From Streptomyces sp. Edi2 (GTDB taxonomy: Bacteria > Actinomycetota > Actinomycetes > Streptomycetales > Streptomycetaceae), in NCBI RefSeq assembly GCF_040253635.1, contig NZ_JBEJGX010000001.1, positions 124,001 to 188,000 on the forward strand: 64,000 nucleotides of DNA, in the 5' to 3' direction. The translations under genes and the position numbers were made by a program. Shown in pieces: positions 24,966 through 32,703 of this stretch (the stretch's first letter is position 1; the number at the start of each line of letters is the position of its first letter). The notes beneath the pieces are model-generated. The model was not told the origin of the DNA. It searched no databases and worked only from the letters and a program-made list of their open reading frames with translations.

Positions 24966-26006
24966 TCACGCGTCGGTTGAGGTGGACTGGAGCGGGACAG
25001 GTGCGGCCAGGAGTTCTCGGCAGCCGGCCCCGAACCAGGTGCCGAAGTCTCTGCGGGCCGCATCCGGGTCGTCCGAGGTGTGCACCAGATTCCGCACGAG
25101 GCGCTTTTCGGCGAGGGCGCGTTCGAGGCTGTCGTGGCCGAGGTCGCCACGAATGGTGCCGGCGGCGGCCCGGGTCGGGTCGAAGTGCCCGATGAGGTGG
25201 CGCAGGCGAGTGTGGATGCCGGGCTCCCCGTAGGCGAGCGCGACCGTGACCGTCTTGCCGGCGTACGCGTCGTCCAGGCATGCAGGGATGTCCCGGTCAG
25301 GGAACCAGTCGGCGTCAACGAGGAGGTCCCAGTAGTGCACGTGGGCCTGCCAGGGCTGCACGGTGACGTCGAGGCGGTTGGCGACCGTGACGCCGGCCGC
25401 GGCGAACCGCTGGAGTACGGCGTCGACGAGGCCGCGCTGTGCCGCGTCCGGCTTGCACAGGATGACGGAGCACCGGTCGAAGTCGGCGACCTGTAGGCGG
25501 ATGCCGGGCCCGTACCAGGTGGCGTACTCGCGGCGGGCGGCGGCCGGGTCGTCGGAGGTGTGGACGAGGTTGCGCACGAGTCGGTGTTCCGAGGCGGCGA
25601 CGGCCAGGCTGTCCTCGCCGAGGTCGCCGCGGATCGTGCCGGCCACCGCGCGGCTCGGGTCGGTGTGGCCAATGAGTTGCCGTAGCCGGGCATGCACGCC
25701 GGGCTCGCCGTGCGCCAGGGCGACCGTGACCTTCTGACCCACGTAGGCGGCGTCGATGAAGGACGGCAGGTCGCGCAGGTCCCGGCGGCCGGTGTCGGCG
25801 AGCAGGTCCCGGTAGGCGACGTGGGCCTGCCATGCCTGCGCGGTGAGTTCGCGGCGGCTGGTGATGGTGACGCCAGCAGCAGCGATCTGTTCCAGTACGG
25901 CGTCCACTAGTCCCCGCTCGGCCGCGTCCGGTTTGCACAGGACGACCGCCCAGCGGTCGAAGTCGATGCCCTCCACGACGGCGCCGCTCGGCGGCTTCCG
26001 GCTCAC
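24966..26006 (-). CDS. tandem NDP-kinase-like protein
   Basis: 346 residues from GTG 26006, in a GTGA overlap with the thymidylate-synthase-like stop. Two similar halves (about 15-165 and 175-330) each match nucleoside diphosphate kinase: VVLCKPDAAERGLV / VILCKPDAAQRGLV, AGTIRGDLG (twice) and RNLVHTSDDP (twice), giving putative catalytic His149 and His309. In true NDP kinases the motif is NxxHGSD; here Gly is Thr in both copies. Normal NDP kinases are single ~150-residue chains that oligomerise, so the fused pair is unusual and may be specialised for a modified substrate. Confidence 0.85.
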   Translation of the reverse strand: MSRKPPSGAVVEGIDFDRWAVVLCKPDAAERGLVDAVLEQIAAAGVTITSRRELTAQAWQAHVAYRDLLADTGRRDLRDLPSFIDAAYVGQKVTVALAHGEPGVHARLRQLIGHTDPSRAVAGTIRGDLGEDSLAVAASEHRLVRNLVHTSDDPAAARREYATWYGPGIRLQVADFDRCSVILCKPDAAQRGLVDAVLQRFAAAGVTVANRLDVTVQPWQAHVHYWDLLVDADWFPDRDIPACLDDAYAGKTVTVALAYGEPGIHTRLRHLIGHFDPTRAAAGTIRGDLGHDSLERALAEKRLVRNLVHTSDDPDAARRDFGTWFGAGCRELLAAPVPLQSTSTDA

Positions 26007-27022
26007 TGATCGCCCCCGGCGGTTGCGCAGGCCGGCCATCGGTTTCCGAGAAGCCACCGCAGACCCGGGTGCAGCGCGGCCAGCACATCGCGGCTCACGG
26101 CGTCGGCCTGGTCGTGCTCGATCTGCCGATACGTCTCGAACAACAGTATGGTCTGCTGCCAGTACGCATCGACGTCGAGACCCGCGACATCCTCCGCGCT
26201 GTACTGGACCTTGTTTGTGCGCAGCAGCTCCTCGTGTTCGAGGACCCGCTCGATGGTGGAGGGGGTGGTCTCCTGAGACATCGCGGGGAACGGGAAGTGC
26301 TGTGGGTGGCGTCGCATGTCCGCCTCGTCCAGCACCCGCTTGACGCGCTCGGCGTCCCGGTCGTTCACGTGCGCCGAGCCGATGAAGTGGGTGTACGTCC
26401 CCAGCTCCAGGCCGAGTTGGACGGCGGCGTACTCCTGGATCATGGTGAAGGAGAAGACGTCGGACAACAATCCGCAATCCAAGTCGTTCGCGCGCATGTT
26501 GCACACCATGTGCAGACGTCCGCCGCGCGCGAGCAGGTGCAGGCCGGCCAGGCACGCCATATCGGGGTTGTCGCTGACGGCCAGCTCGGCGGCGGAGAAG
26601 ACCGGGAGGTACCCGCGTTTGCTGTCGGGCTCCGTGCGCAACAGTTCCAGGACCCGGTCGAACGGCGAGATCGTGTCGCCTTCGGCCGCGTTGAAGAGGG
26701 TGTAGCCGTAGGCGGAACCACCGAGGTTGACGCCGTCGCGAGAGCTGGAGCGCATGGACGGCGCGTAGTAGCCGATCATCTCCAGGTCGCGGCGGCCGGC
26801 CAAGTACCAGAGCGCTTCGGCGAACTGGAAGATCGGGTTGGCCTTGCGCGTCGCCAGGTAGGGCAGTCGTTGACGGGGGTCGGGCAACCGGAAACCCACC
26901 CCGATCACCTCGCGCGCTTGGTTGCCGCGCGCATCGATCTGGTGCTCGTGCTCGTTGGTCGCCAGCTTGAGCAGGGCCAGGTAGGCGCCTTCGATGCTGC
27001 GGAAGGTAGTCGTTGTGAGCAT
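26003..27022 (-). CDS. thymidylate-synthase-fold protein, dCMP/CMP hydroxymethylase-like
   Basis: 339 residues from ATG 27022 (MLTTTTFRSIEG), with GGAG upstream. The thymidylate synthase core is clear: Cys157 (nucleophile, MACLAG), Arg177 and Asp180 (NMRANDLD), then GLLSD and His218 (GSAHVND). The Cys-to-Asp (31) and Asp-to-His (30) spacings equal those between C146, N177 and H207 in E. coli ThyA. Asp188 therefore replaces the Asn that selects uracil; an Asp there is the hallmark of dCMP hydroxymethylases. I infer that it alkylates C5 of a cytosine nucleotide. First gene of the nucleotide-enzyme operon. Confidence 0.85.
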   Translation of the reverse strand: MLTTTTFRSIEGAYLALLKLATNEHEHQIDARGNQAREVIGVGFRLPDPRQRLPYLATRKANPIFQFAEALWYLAGRRDLEMIGYYAPSMRSSSRDGVNLGGSAYGYTLFNAAEGDTISPFDRVLELLRTEPDSKRGYLPVFSAAELAVSDNPDMACLAGLHLLARGGRLHMVCNMRANDLDCGLLSDVFSFTMIQEYAAVQLGLELGTYTHFIGSAHVNDRDAERVKRVLDEADMRRHPQHFPFPAMSQETTPSTIERVLEHEELLRTNKVQYSAEDVAGLDVDAYWQQTILLFETYRQIEHDQADAVSRDVLAALHPGLRWLLGNRWPACATAGGDQ

Positions 27023-27328
27023 GCACTCTCCAGGAGACGGTGGAGCTTGCTGATGGGGACAGCGCGTGGGGAGACGACCGTGGGATGGTCCTCTCCCCAC
27101 GCGGTTCGTCCGGCCCCGAGCCGTTCATGGTCCAGTTGCCGGGTGGTGCACCCGCACGCCTTCGGCGACCTCATGGCCGATGACGGGCGGGCAGCTTGGG
27201 GCCGACAGTTCCTCCCTGGTGGAAGGACACCACCGGATGACGCCGACTGTGGTCAACTCGCAGTTCGTGCACGTGGTTTGCAAGAGCTGCAAAGGCCCTT
27301 GCGGAGGGTCTCGTTCTGGCGTGCGAGA
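27023..27328. other. intergenic upstream of nucleotide-enzyme operon
   Basis: 306 bp between two leftward genes; no coding frame is supported. Holds the shared element at 27266-27302 and presumably the operon promoter. Confidence 0.5.
27266..27302 (-). promoter_or_regulatory. copy B of the shared ~36-bp upstream element
   Basis: Reading leftward: GCAAGGGCCTTTGCAG, then CTCTTGCAAACCACGTGCACG. It aligns with 19719-19754 over its whole length with a 1-bp indel (shared GCAA, GCCTT, GCAG, TGCAAAC, CACG). It lies 244 bp upstream of the thymidylate-synthase-like start, in the gap that must hold the operon promoter. Confidence 0.6.
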
Positions 27329-28231
27329 CTACGCGGCGGTGATTCGCAGGTCCCTGAGCTTTTCGGCCAGCCGGGACCGGTGGATTCGGGCGTAGATCAT
27401 GTCGTGGTCCGAGTCGTCGTCCGTGGCGATGACCTCGACCGACTCCCACAGGTCGTCAGTTGCGATGTGCCTGCTGGCGACGATCACGTCCACGCGGGCG
27501 TCCGGCCCGTGCGTCGGGCTGGCCGCCACGCTTGGGGCGTCGGCTGAAGTTTGTCCGGATGCGGCTTTCATAGCCGCCACGTCGACCAGGCCGGCGGTGG
27601 CGAAGACATCGTGGGGGTACTGGTCCATGGCCCGAGTACCGTCGGGGAGCTGGTGGCTGCGGTGTGCACGGTGCGGGCGGTCCTCGATGTCGTGCAGCAG
27701 CGGCAGCTTGGGGCCGTTCGCGTAGGCATTCGTATCGAGCCCCCCGATCATCACCGCGTGCCGGCTTTCGCCGCTCTCCAGGGTGATCCATTTGTCGTTG
27801 AAGACGGTGGTGATCTCGGACTCGATCTTCCGGAGTGTGGGGGAGCAATATGTGAGGTGTCCCGCCATGGCAATGATCGGCGTCGACTCGGGGCCGGCGT
27901 CGCGCATCTGCAGGGTGACTGCGCATGGCGGTCCCGTCATGATGGGGTGCGGATTGGGCCATTGCCCTAGCCACCGGAACATGCTCGGGTCGGCGTAGAC
28001 CGCGTTCCATGCCTTCTCGCCCACCCAGCCCCGCATGCCGGGCAGGTGTTCCTCGGACTCGGCGCGGATCGTCTGGTTGTTGTTCAGGATGTCCCAGTTT
28101 TCCTGCCTGAAGAGCAGGTGGATCCCGTATTCTTCCCGGATCTTTTTGTGCCACTTTTTGCGTTTCGCAGCGTCACCTCCGAAATTCCTCTCCGCATTGA
28201 GGCACCCGATGTTGACGTGGTCGCGGTCCAT
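27329..28231 (-). CDS. endonuclease/exonuclease/phosphatase-family phosphodiesterase
   Basis: 300 residues from ATG 28231 with GAAGGGA upstream. The EEP metal and catalytic motifs run in order: NIGCLNAERN (Asn), LLFRQENW (Glu44), MAGHLTYC (His), MIGGLDTNAYANG (Asp/Asn), RVDVIVASRH, and TDDDSDHDMIYARI (SDH). Members cleave phosphodiester bonds in DNA, RNA, lipids or nucleotides. No signal peptide, so it acts in the cytosol. It lies between a Nudix gene and the nucleotide-enzyme operon, in the same direction, and likely acts on a related compound. Confidence 0.85.
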   Translation of the reverse strand: MDRDHVNIGCLNAERNFGGDAAKRKKWHKKIREEYGIHLLFRQENWDILNNNQTIRAESEEHLPGMRGWVGEKAWNAVYADPSMFRWLGQWPNPHPIMTGPPCAVTLQMRDAGPESTPIIAMAGHLTYCSPTLRKIESEITTVFNDKWITLESGESRHAVMIGGLDTNAYANGPKLPLLHDIEDRPHRAHRSHQLPDGTRAMDQYPHDVFATAGLVDVAAMKAASGQTSADAPSVAASPTHGPDARVDVIVASRHIATDDLWESVEVIATDDDSDHDMIYARIHRSRLAEKLRDLRITAA

Positions 28232-28263
28232 GGAATCCCTTCTCACAGGTCCAGATGGGGTGG

Positions 28264-28761
28264 TCAGGCGGTCTGGCCCTCGACGCGGTAGCCGCGCCGA
28301 CTGGGGTCGGCGAGGGCGGCCAGGGCCTCAGTGATCCGCCGGTGCTGGTAGGGCTTGCAGTAGCGGCCGAGTTGGCCCGGCGGCACGAAAGCCCAGTCGG
28401 TCAGCTCGGGTTCTTCGCCGGGTTTCGCAGCCGGGAGCGTGATGGTGGTGTCGTCCGGGACGGTGCCGCCGTCGAAGACGAGGTTGATGCCCTCCACCGC
28501 ACCGGTGTCTGGGTTGGCCGGTACGTAATCCGTGATGAGCAGGTCGCCTGGGACCAAATTGGCCATCCCCGTCTCTTCGGTGCCCTCGCGTCCGGCGGCC
28601 AAGTGCGGCATCTCGTCCGGCAGGGCGCCGCCGCCGACCAGGTGCCAGCCCACCTTGTAGCTCGGCTTTACCAGCAGCACGTGACCGGCGGGGTTGCGGA
28701 TTAACAGGAGTGCGCCGACGCGGCGTTGTCCGGGCTGGGCGTAGTCGGTGTCAGCGTGCAT
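28264..28761 (-). CDS. Nudix hydrolase
   Basis: 165 residues from ATG 28761 (MHADTDYAQPGQRR) with GGAGG upstream. The Nudix box is complete: GGGALPDEMPHLAAGREGTEE followed by TG (Gx5Ex7REUxEExGU). The N-terminal strand VGALLLIRNPAGHVLLVK and the final RRITEALAAL fit the family. It would hydrolyse a nucleoside diphosphate linked to X. A 32-bp gap to the phosphodiesterase gene suggests an operon. Confidence 0.9.
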   Translation of the reverse strand: MHADTDYAQPGQRRVGALLLIRNPAGHVLLVKPSYKVGWHLVGGGALPDEMPHLAAGREGTEETGMANLVPGDLLITDYVPANPDTGAVEGINLVFDGGTVPDDTTITLPAAKPGEEPELTDWAFVPPGQLGRYCKPYQHRRITEALAALADPSRRGYRVEGQTA

Positions 28762-28898
28762 GTGGATCCTCCAGTTGGTACGGGTTGTTGACCACGGGGT
28801 GAAGCGGCGGCCACCCGGTGACGTGTGAGTACATGCCCGGCACAGAACACTGCCGGTGGGTGGACATCGGGAAAGCCGTCTTTCCAGAGGCGGCGTGC

Positions 28899-29927
28899 CT
28901 ACGACGGAGCACACGAGGTCAGATACACCCCGTACGTACGGACGATGTTGATGGCCAGCCCCGCTTCGGAAACGGCAGAGAGAGCCTCCACGCCGCGAGC
29001 GATGCGACGCACGGCGTCTACTTGCCAGCCGTGCGGCAACGTCGTTAGTCGTCGGTGCGCGACAGCTCCGCGCTCGCGATCCTCCGACAGGTCCCAGTCG
29101 GCGCCCCAGCCCACCGCGCTCGGCGGCTTCTCGCCCCTTGCGGCGCGCTCGGCGGCATCGACGATCGCTACATCGAGCGGGGTGCGAGGAGAGGACTGGC
29201 GGGGGGCGGGATCGTAAAACGCAGCTCTACGGCTGAGCGGTGGCCTCTGGTTCCCCAGGATCGCTGCCTGCCAGGGCCCAGGAAGCCGACGAAGACTGGT
29301 GCAGAGGGCGTCGGCGTCGGCACCGCCAGGAACCCCACCCGGAGAAACCATGTCGCACATTTGGGCGAATTTGGCGAGCTCGCCTAATAGATCTGCGATC
29401 TCATCATGGGACATCGCCTGAACCGAATCCGTCCGGCTCAGCAGCCGGTACATCGCCGCGTGGTCCCAATCCGGCAGGGAGCCCCAGATGCCGCAGGCCC
29501 TTAGCTCATCCCAGATGAGCAGTGCGGCCTCCTCGGTGGAGGCCGGCGGAGCCTCGCCCTGGTGCGGGTGCCACTTCTGAAGTCCTTCCAGCGCGTTGAG
29601 GATCTGGGGGAAACGCTTGGGATTCTCGGCATAGGCAGGAGAGATCTCGAACGAGCACTGACCGAGATGCTGCTCGAAAAGAGCGCACGGCGTAAGCGAC
29701 CTATCGCCCGTGCCTCCGGTCCGGGGGCAGGGAGTACGGGCGATGAAGTGGGGCTCGAGGAAGTCTCCCTGCCACGTCGCCCACACGGCGCCGCCCCGCG
29801 GCCCTGGGAGGAGGCGCGCAATGCCGAAGTGATCGGCCGTTCCGTCGTGTTCGGCTAGCTCGCACACGACGGAGTTACGAAGCATTCCGGGTGTACCACG
29901 TGCTGCGTCGTGGGCTGGTTCCCACAT
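28899..29927 (-). CDS. hypothetical protein, 342 residues
   Basis: Start ATG 29927 (MWEPAHDAARGTPG) is a best guess; the ribosome site is weak and the frame stays open upstream. The protein is soluble, with LLIWDELRACGIWGSLPDWD, MSHDEIADLLGELAKFAQMC and WDLSEDRERGAVAHRR. No family recognised. Codon usage is typical. The upstream gap (29928-30057) is AT-richer and may hold its promoter. Confidence 0.6.
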   Translation of the reverse strand: MWEPAHDAARGTPGMLRNSVVCELAEHDGTADHFGIARLLPGPRGGAVWATWQGDFLEPHFIARTPCPRTGGTGDRSLTPCALFEQHLGQCSFEISPAYAENPKRFPQILNALEGLQKWHPHQGEAPPASTEEAALLIWDELRACGIWGSLPDWDHAAMYRLLSRTDSVQAMSHDEIADLLGELAKFAQMCDMVSPGGVPGGADADALCTSLRRLPGPWQAAILGNQRPPLSRRAAFYDPAPRQSSPRTPLDVAIVDAAERAARGEKPPSAVGWGADWDLSEDRERGAVAHRRLTTLPHGWQVDAVRRIARGVEALSAVSEAGLAINIVRTYGVYLTSCAPS

Positions 29928-30057
29928 ATTCCTGGTGACAAGAATGCGCGCGCCACAGGTACGCGGTCGCGTTGACGACACGGATAGATCCTTCCTCTCC
30001 CTATTGGGCGTAGATCAGATGGCCTGGATGCACGAAGGTCGAGTTCGGTGGTCGTCC

Positions 30058-31545
30058 TCAAGTACCCCTCGTGCTGGATGGACCGGTCGAGCCACCGGCC
30101 GGCGGATGCGGTGTCGTGAGCGTGGGCCCTTGCGTGGTGGTGCGACGAGTGAGCAGGGGCGGTCCGGAAGTGGAACCGGCGAGAACGGCGTAGTGGACGG
30201 CCTCCCACAGTGGGCGGATGTGGTGGGGCTCGCCGCGCAGTGCCACGGTGAGGGCGCCGGTGGCAGCCCAGTCCGGAACAGCCTCGCCATCGAGAACAGC
30301 CTGTACCGCACCAGGTGACAGTTGTCGGTGTGTCATCTCGCTGATCGCTTCGGCGGCGGGTTGGCCGAGGGCCAGGTGCAGGCCGCGGAAGGCGCTGTGC
30401 AGTTCCTTGGCAGCCACGTGGAGAGGCTGCCGTGACGGCCTTTGCACACCATGGGCGCGCTCCCACAGTGCACGCACGTCGTCGGGGCGGCCAGCGAGCG
30501 AGATTGTGAGGGCCTCCGTGACGGGCCACGGCGGGGTGCGTTCACCGGTGAGCATGCGGTGGACGTAGGAGGGATCTACGCCGAGCATCGAGGCGGCTGC
30601 CGCCACGGTGGACCCACTGGTCTTGTGCAGTTGTGAGAGCGCCGCGGCCAAGGGCTCCCACGCGCGAGCGGGCCTCTCCAGGGGTGTCTTCCGGTAGCGT
30701 TCCCCGCCGGCGCGCTCTGGACTGGTTGGCTGACGGGCGCGGTCGCGGCGGGCCAACAGGCGGTGAACTGCGGTACGGGACCAGCGGGCACGCACGGTCG
30801 AGACGGCGGCGCCAGCGGCCTCGGCCACTTCCTCCCAGCCGCCGTTCCCCTTACGTACTGCGGCATGTACAGCGGCGGCACGGTAGCAATCCAATTCGGA
30901 GCCAATTTGACCGGCTAGGCGCAACAGTTCCCGCAGGTCTGCGTCGGTGTGTTCGGCGCGCACAAGGCTGCTGGCCAGCGCCTGCAGTGACTCGGCGACT
31001 GTTCGTCCGCTGACCAGCACAGGCACTGCTGCCGCTCGGGGTTTCCTGGCGTCGCGTTGTTGTTGTGCGGAGCGGCGGCAGGCGTCGTTGCAGTAGGACC
31101 GGGGCCGGCCGATCCTCGCAGGCTGACGGATGGGTGAATGGCAGTGACCGCAGTGCGAGTGCAGGGCCCTGTTCGTGGGCTTGATTGGCTCTGGTGCGGC
31201 GCACCAGACTTCGGGGCCGCCAGCTCCCGGTGGGCCCGGTGGTGCCGGATGTCCGCATGGCTCACGGACAAAGTCCGCCGGTTCGTCTTCGTCGTTCTTG
31301 GGCTGATGTCCAGTGGCCCGCAGTGAGGAGGAAGGGGTTCCGCAGAAGCATTCCGGGAACGCGTCGGTCGAAGGGGCTGGCTGGACTGCTTGCGGTTGGA
31401 GAATGGCGGGTTGGCCTGTGTCCTGCTCGGGGGCACGGACGGTTTCGAGGCCGGTCCGCGCGGCCGGCTCACAGTCTTCGGGGCTGGTTACAGCCGTATC
31501 GTGAGTTCCGGCCAGGGGCGGAACACTGTCCGTGGGGTCGGCCAT
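30058..31545 (-). CDS. zinc-finger and HTH regulator-like protein
   Basis: A 495-residue cytosolic protein. A disordered acidic/Pro-rich N-terminus (about 1-125) is followed by a zinc finger (SHCGHCHSPIRQPARIG, then RSYCNDACRRSAQQQ; Cys pairs 17 apart), a helical domain, and two HTH-like units (WEEVAEAAGAAVSTVRARW at about 230; STVAAAASMLGVDPSYVHRM at about 320). The CGxCxxP-YCxDxCR finger is common in streptomycete DNA-associated proteins. It probably binds DNA; target unknown. Confidence 0.7.
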   Translation of the reverse strand: MADPTDSVPPLAGTHDTAVTSPEDCEPAARTGLETVRAPEQDTGQPAILQPQAVQPAPSTDAFPECFCGTPSSSLRATGHQPKNDEDEPADFVREPCGHPAPPGPPGAGGPEVWCAAPEPIKPTNRALHSHCGHCHSPIRQPARIGRPRSYCNDACRRSAQQQRDARKPRAAAVPVLVSGRTVAESLQALASSLVRAEHTDADLRELLRLAGQIGSELDCYRAAAVHAAVRKGNGGWEEVAEAAGAAVSTVRARWSRTAVHRLLARRDRARQPTSPERAGGERYRKTPLERPARAWEPLAAALSQLHKTSGSTVAAAASMLGVDPSYVHRMLTGERTPPWPVTEALTISLAGRPDDVRALWERAHGVQRPSRQPLHVAAKELHSAFRGLHLALGQPAAEAISEMTHRQLSPGAVQAVLDGEAVPDWAATGALTVALRGEPHHIRPLWEAVHYAVLAGSTSGPPLLTRRTTTQGPTLTTPHPPAGGSTGPSSTRGT

Positions 31546-31711
31546 GGTCGTTCCTCAATGCTGCTGGGCTGAAGGGGCGTTGGTTGGACGCGGACGCGGC
31601 GTAGCGAGGGGGTTAGGCAGTACTCCGAGGTTCGGGCGGGCTCCGTCATATGCGGCACGTACGGACAGTGGTGTCGTGTTCCGGTAGCCGCTGCAGGGGA
31701 GCGGTCGGCTG

Positions 31712-32458
31712 TCAGCAGCGGGGCGCGGTGTCACAGGCGGGGGTGGCCGTTCGGCCGAGTGACGAGTCCGGCTCTGCTTGGTACAGCTTTCTGACGAGCT
31801 GACGGGCGACCACACGGTGGATTGCGGGTTCCGTGAATCGCACGATCCGCTGTCCCTGCGGCCGCGGCGGATTAGTGGGCGTGTAGACGGTGCCGATGTA
31901 GCCGATTCGCTCGCTCTCTCGGACACGCAGCGCCACGTACCCCTCACGCAGCTCTGGGCAGTCCCGGATTGCCCTGTGTGCATGCATCCGGCACATCGGA
32001 GGCACCGTCGTCTCCAGATCCCGCGGCCACATGTCGTCCTCGCCGCGCCCCAAGGAGGGCAGGATCCACAGCATGCCGTGCACCTCCCGGACGTCAGGGT
32101 CCCTCGCGTGTCCGGGCCGCTGAACGTCGGGATCCTGTACGCATGCCGCGCATTTCAGGTGGTCCACGGCGTACGTCTGGCGGTGGGTCTGATGCGCGCC
32201 CCAGTTGATCCCGCCGGTAGCCGTGCCTCCCCAGCGCTGCAGTAGAACGCCGTCGTCGTCGCGATCCTCAGGCCGCTCAGCTTCGCCGTAGGTCAGGGCG
32301 AGGTCTTGGTTGAGATAGACGGGGACGTCGACGGGGTGCTCGTCGGTCCACGGAGCGATGTGGAGGGCCGCCGGCGCGGGTGGGCCCTGGTAGGGGCACA
32401 GGGAGTACGTGGGGGCCGGCGGCGGGTTTGTGGGGCTGGTGGTGGTTCGGGCGGGCAT
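31712..32458 (-). CDS. hypothetical protein, 248 residues
   Basis: ATG 32458 with GAGAG upstream. The product has a Pro-rich N-terminus (MPARTTTSPTNPPPA), then YLNQDLALTYGEAER, VDHLKCAACVQDPD and MCRMHAHRAIRDCPELREGY. Four Cys/His groups could bind metal. No family recognised. It lies 60 bp downstream of a tiny membrane-protein ORF in the same direction. Confidence 0.6.
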   Translation of the reverse strand: MPARTTTSPTNPPPAPTYSLCPYQGPPAPAALHIAPWTDEHPVDVPVYLNQDLALTYGEAERPEDRDDDGVLLQRWGGTATGGINWGAHQTHRQTYAVDHLKCAACVQDPDVQRPGHARDPDVREVHGMLWILPSLGRGEDDMWPRDLETTVPPMCRMHAHRAIRDCPELREGYVALRVRESERIGYIGTVYTPTNPPRPQGQRIVRFTEPAIHRVVARQLVRKLYQAEPDSSLGRTATPACDTAPRC

Positions 32459-32518
32459 GGAATTCTCTCGGTACGGGCCAGTGCTGGCTGGTGGAGGCGG
32501 ATGAGTTGTCGTGCGGGG

Positions 32519-32611
32519 TCAGTGCTGGGGATGGCCGGCCACGAGGAGCACCACGACGAACACTGCGAAAACGGCGACCGCAGCCCCGGTGGAGCTCGTT
32601 GCGACTCGCAT
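32519..32611 (-). CDS. 30-residue single-pass membrane peptide
   Basis: MRVATSSTGA, then AVAVFAVFVVVLLVAG and HPQH: one membrane helix and almost nothing else. ATG 32611 has GAGG 9 bases upstream. Too small for statistics; supported by the clean helix and the position just before the 32458 gene. Could be a leader or small membrane regulator. Confidence 0.4.
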   Translation of the reverse strand: MRVATSSTGAAVAVFAVFVVVLLVAGHPQH

Positions 32612-32703
32612 GAGCCGTAGCCTCAGACGGGCGCGACGGCTTTTCTCTGCAATCCCCCGTTTTCCGGTGTGCGGAGGGCGCGACTGGTGGGTGGAATCGC
32701 CCT

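Noticed and set aside
24966..27128. One 720-codon leftward frame covering the NDK-like region and upstream
   Set aside because: The part above 26006 is out of frame with, and overlaps, the clear thymidylate-synthase-like gene; the NDK protein starts in a GTGA overlap at 26006.
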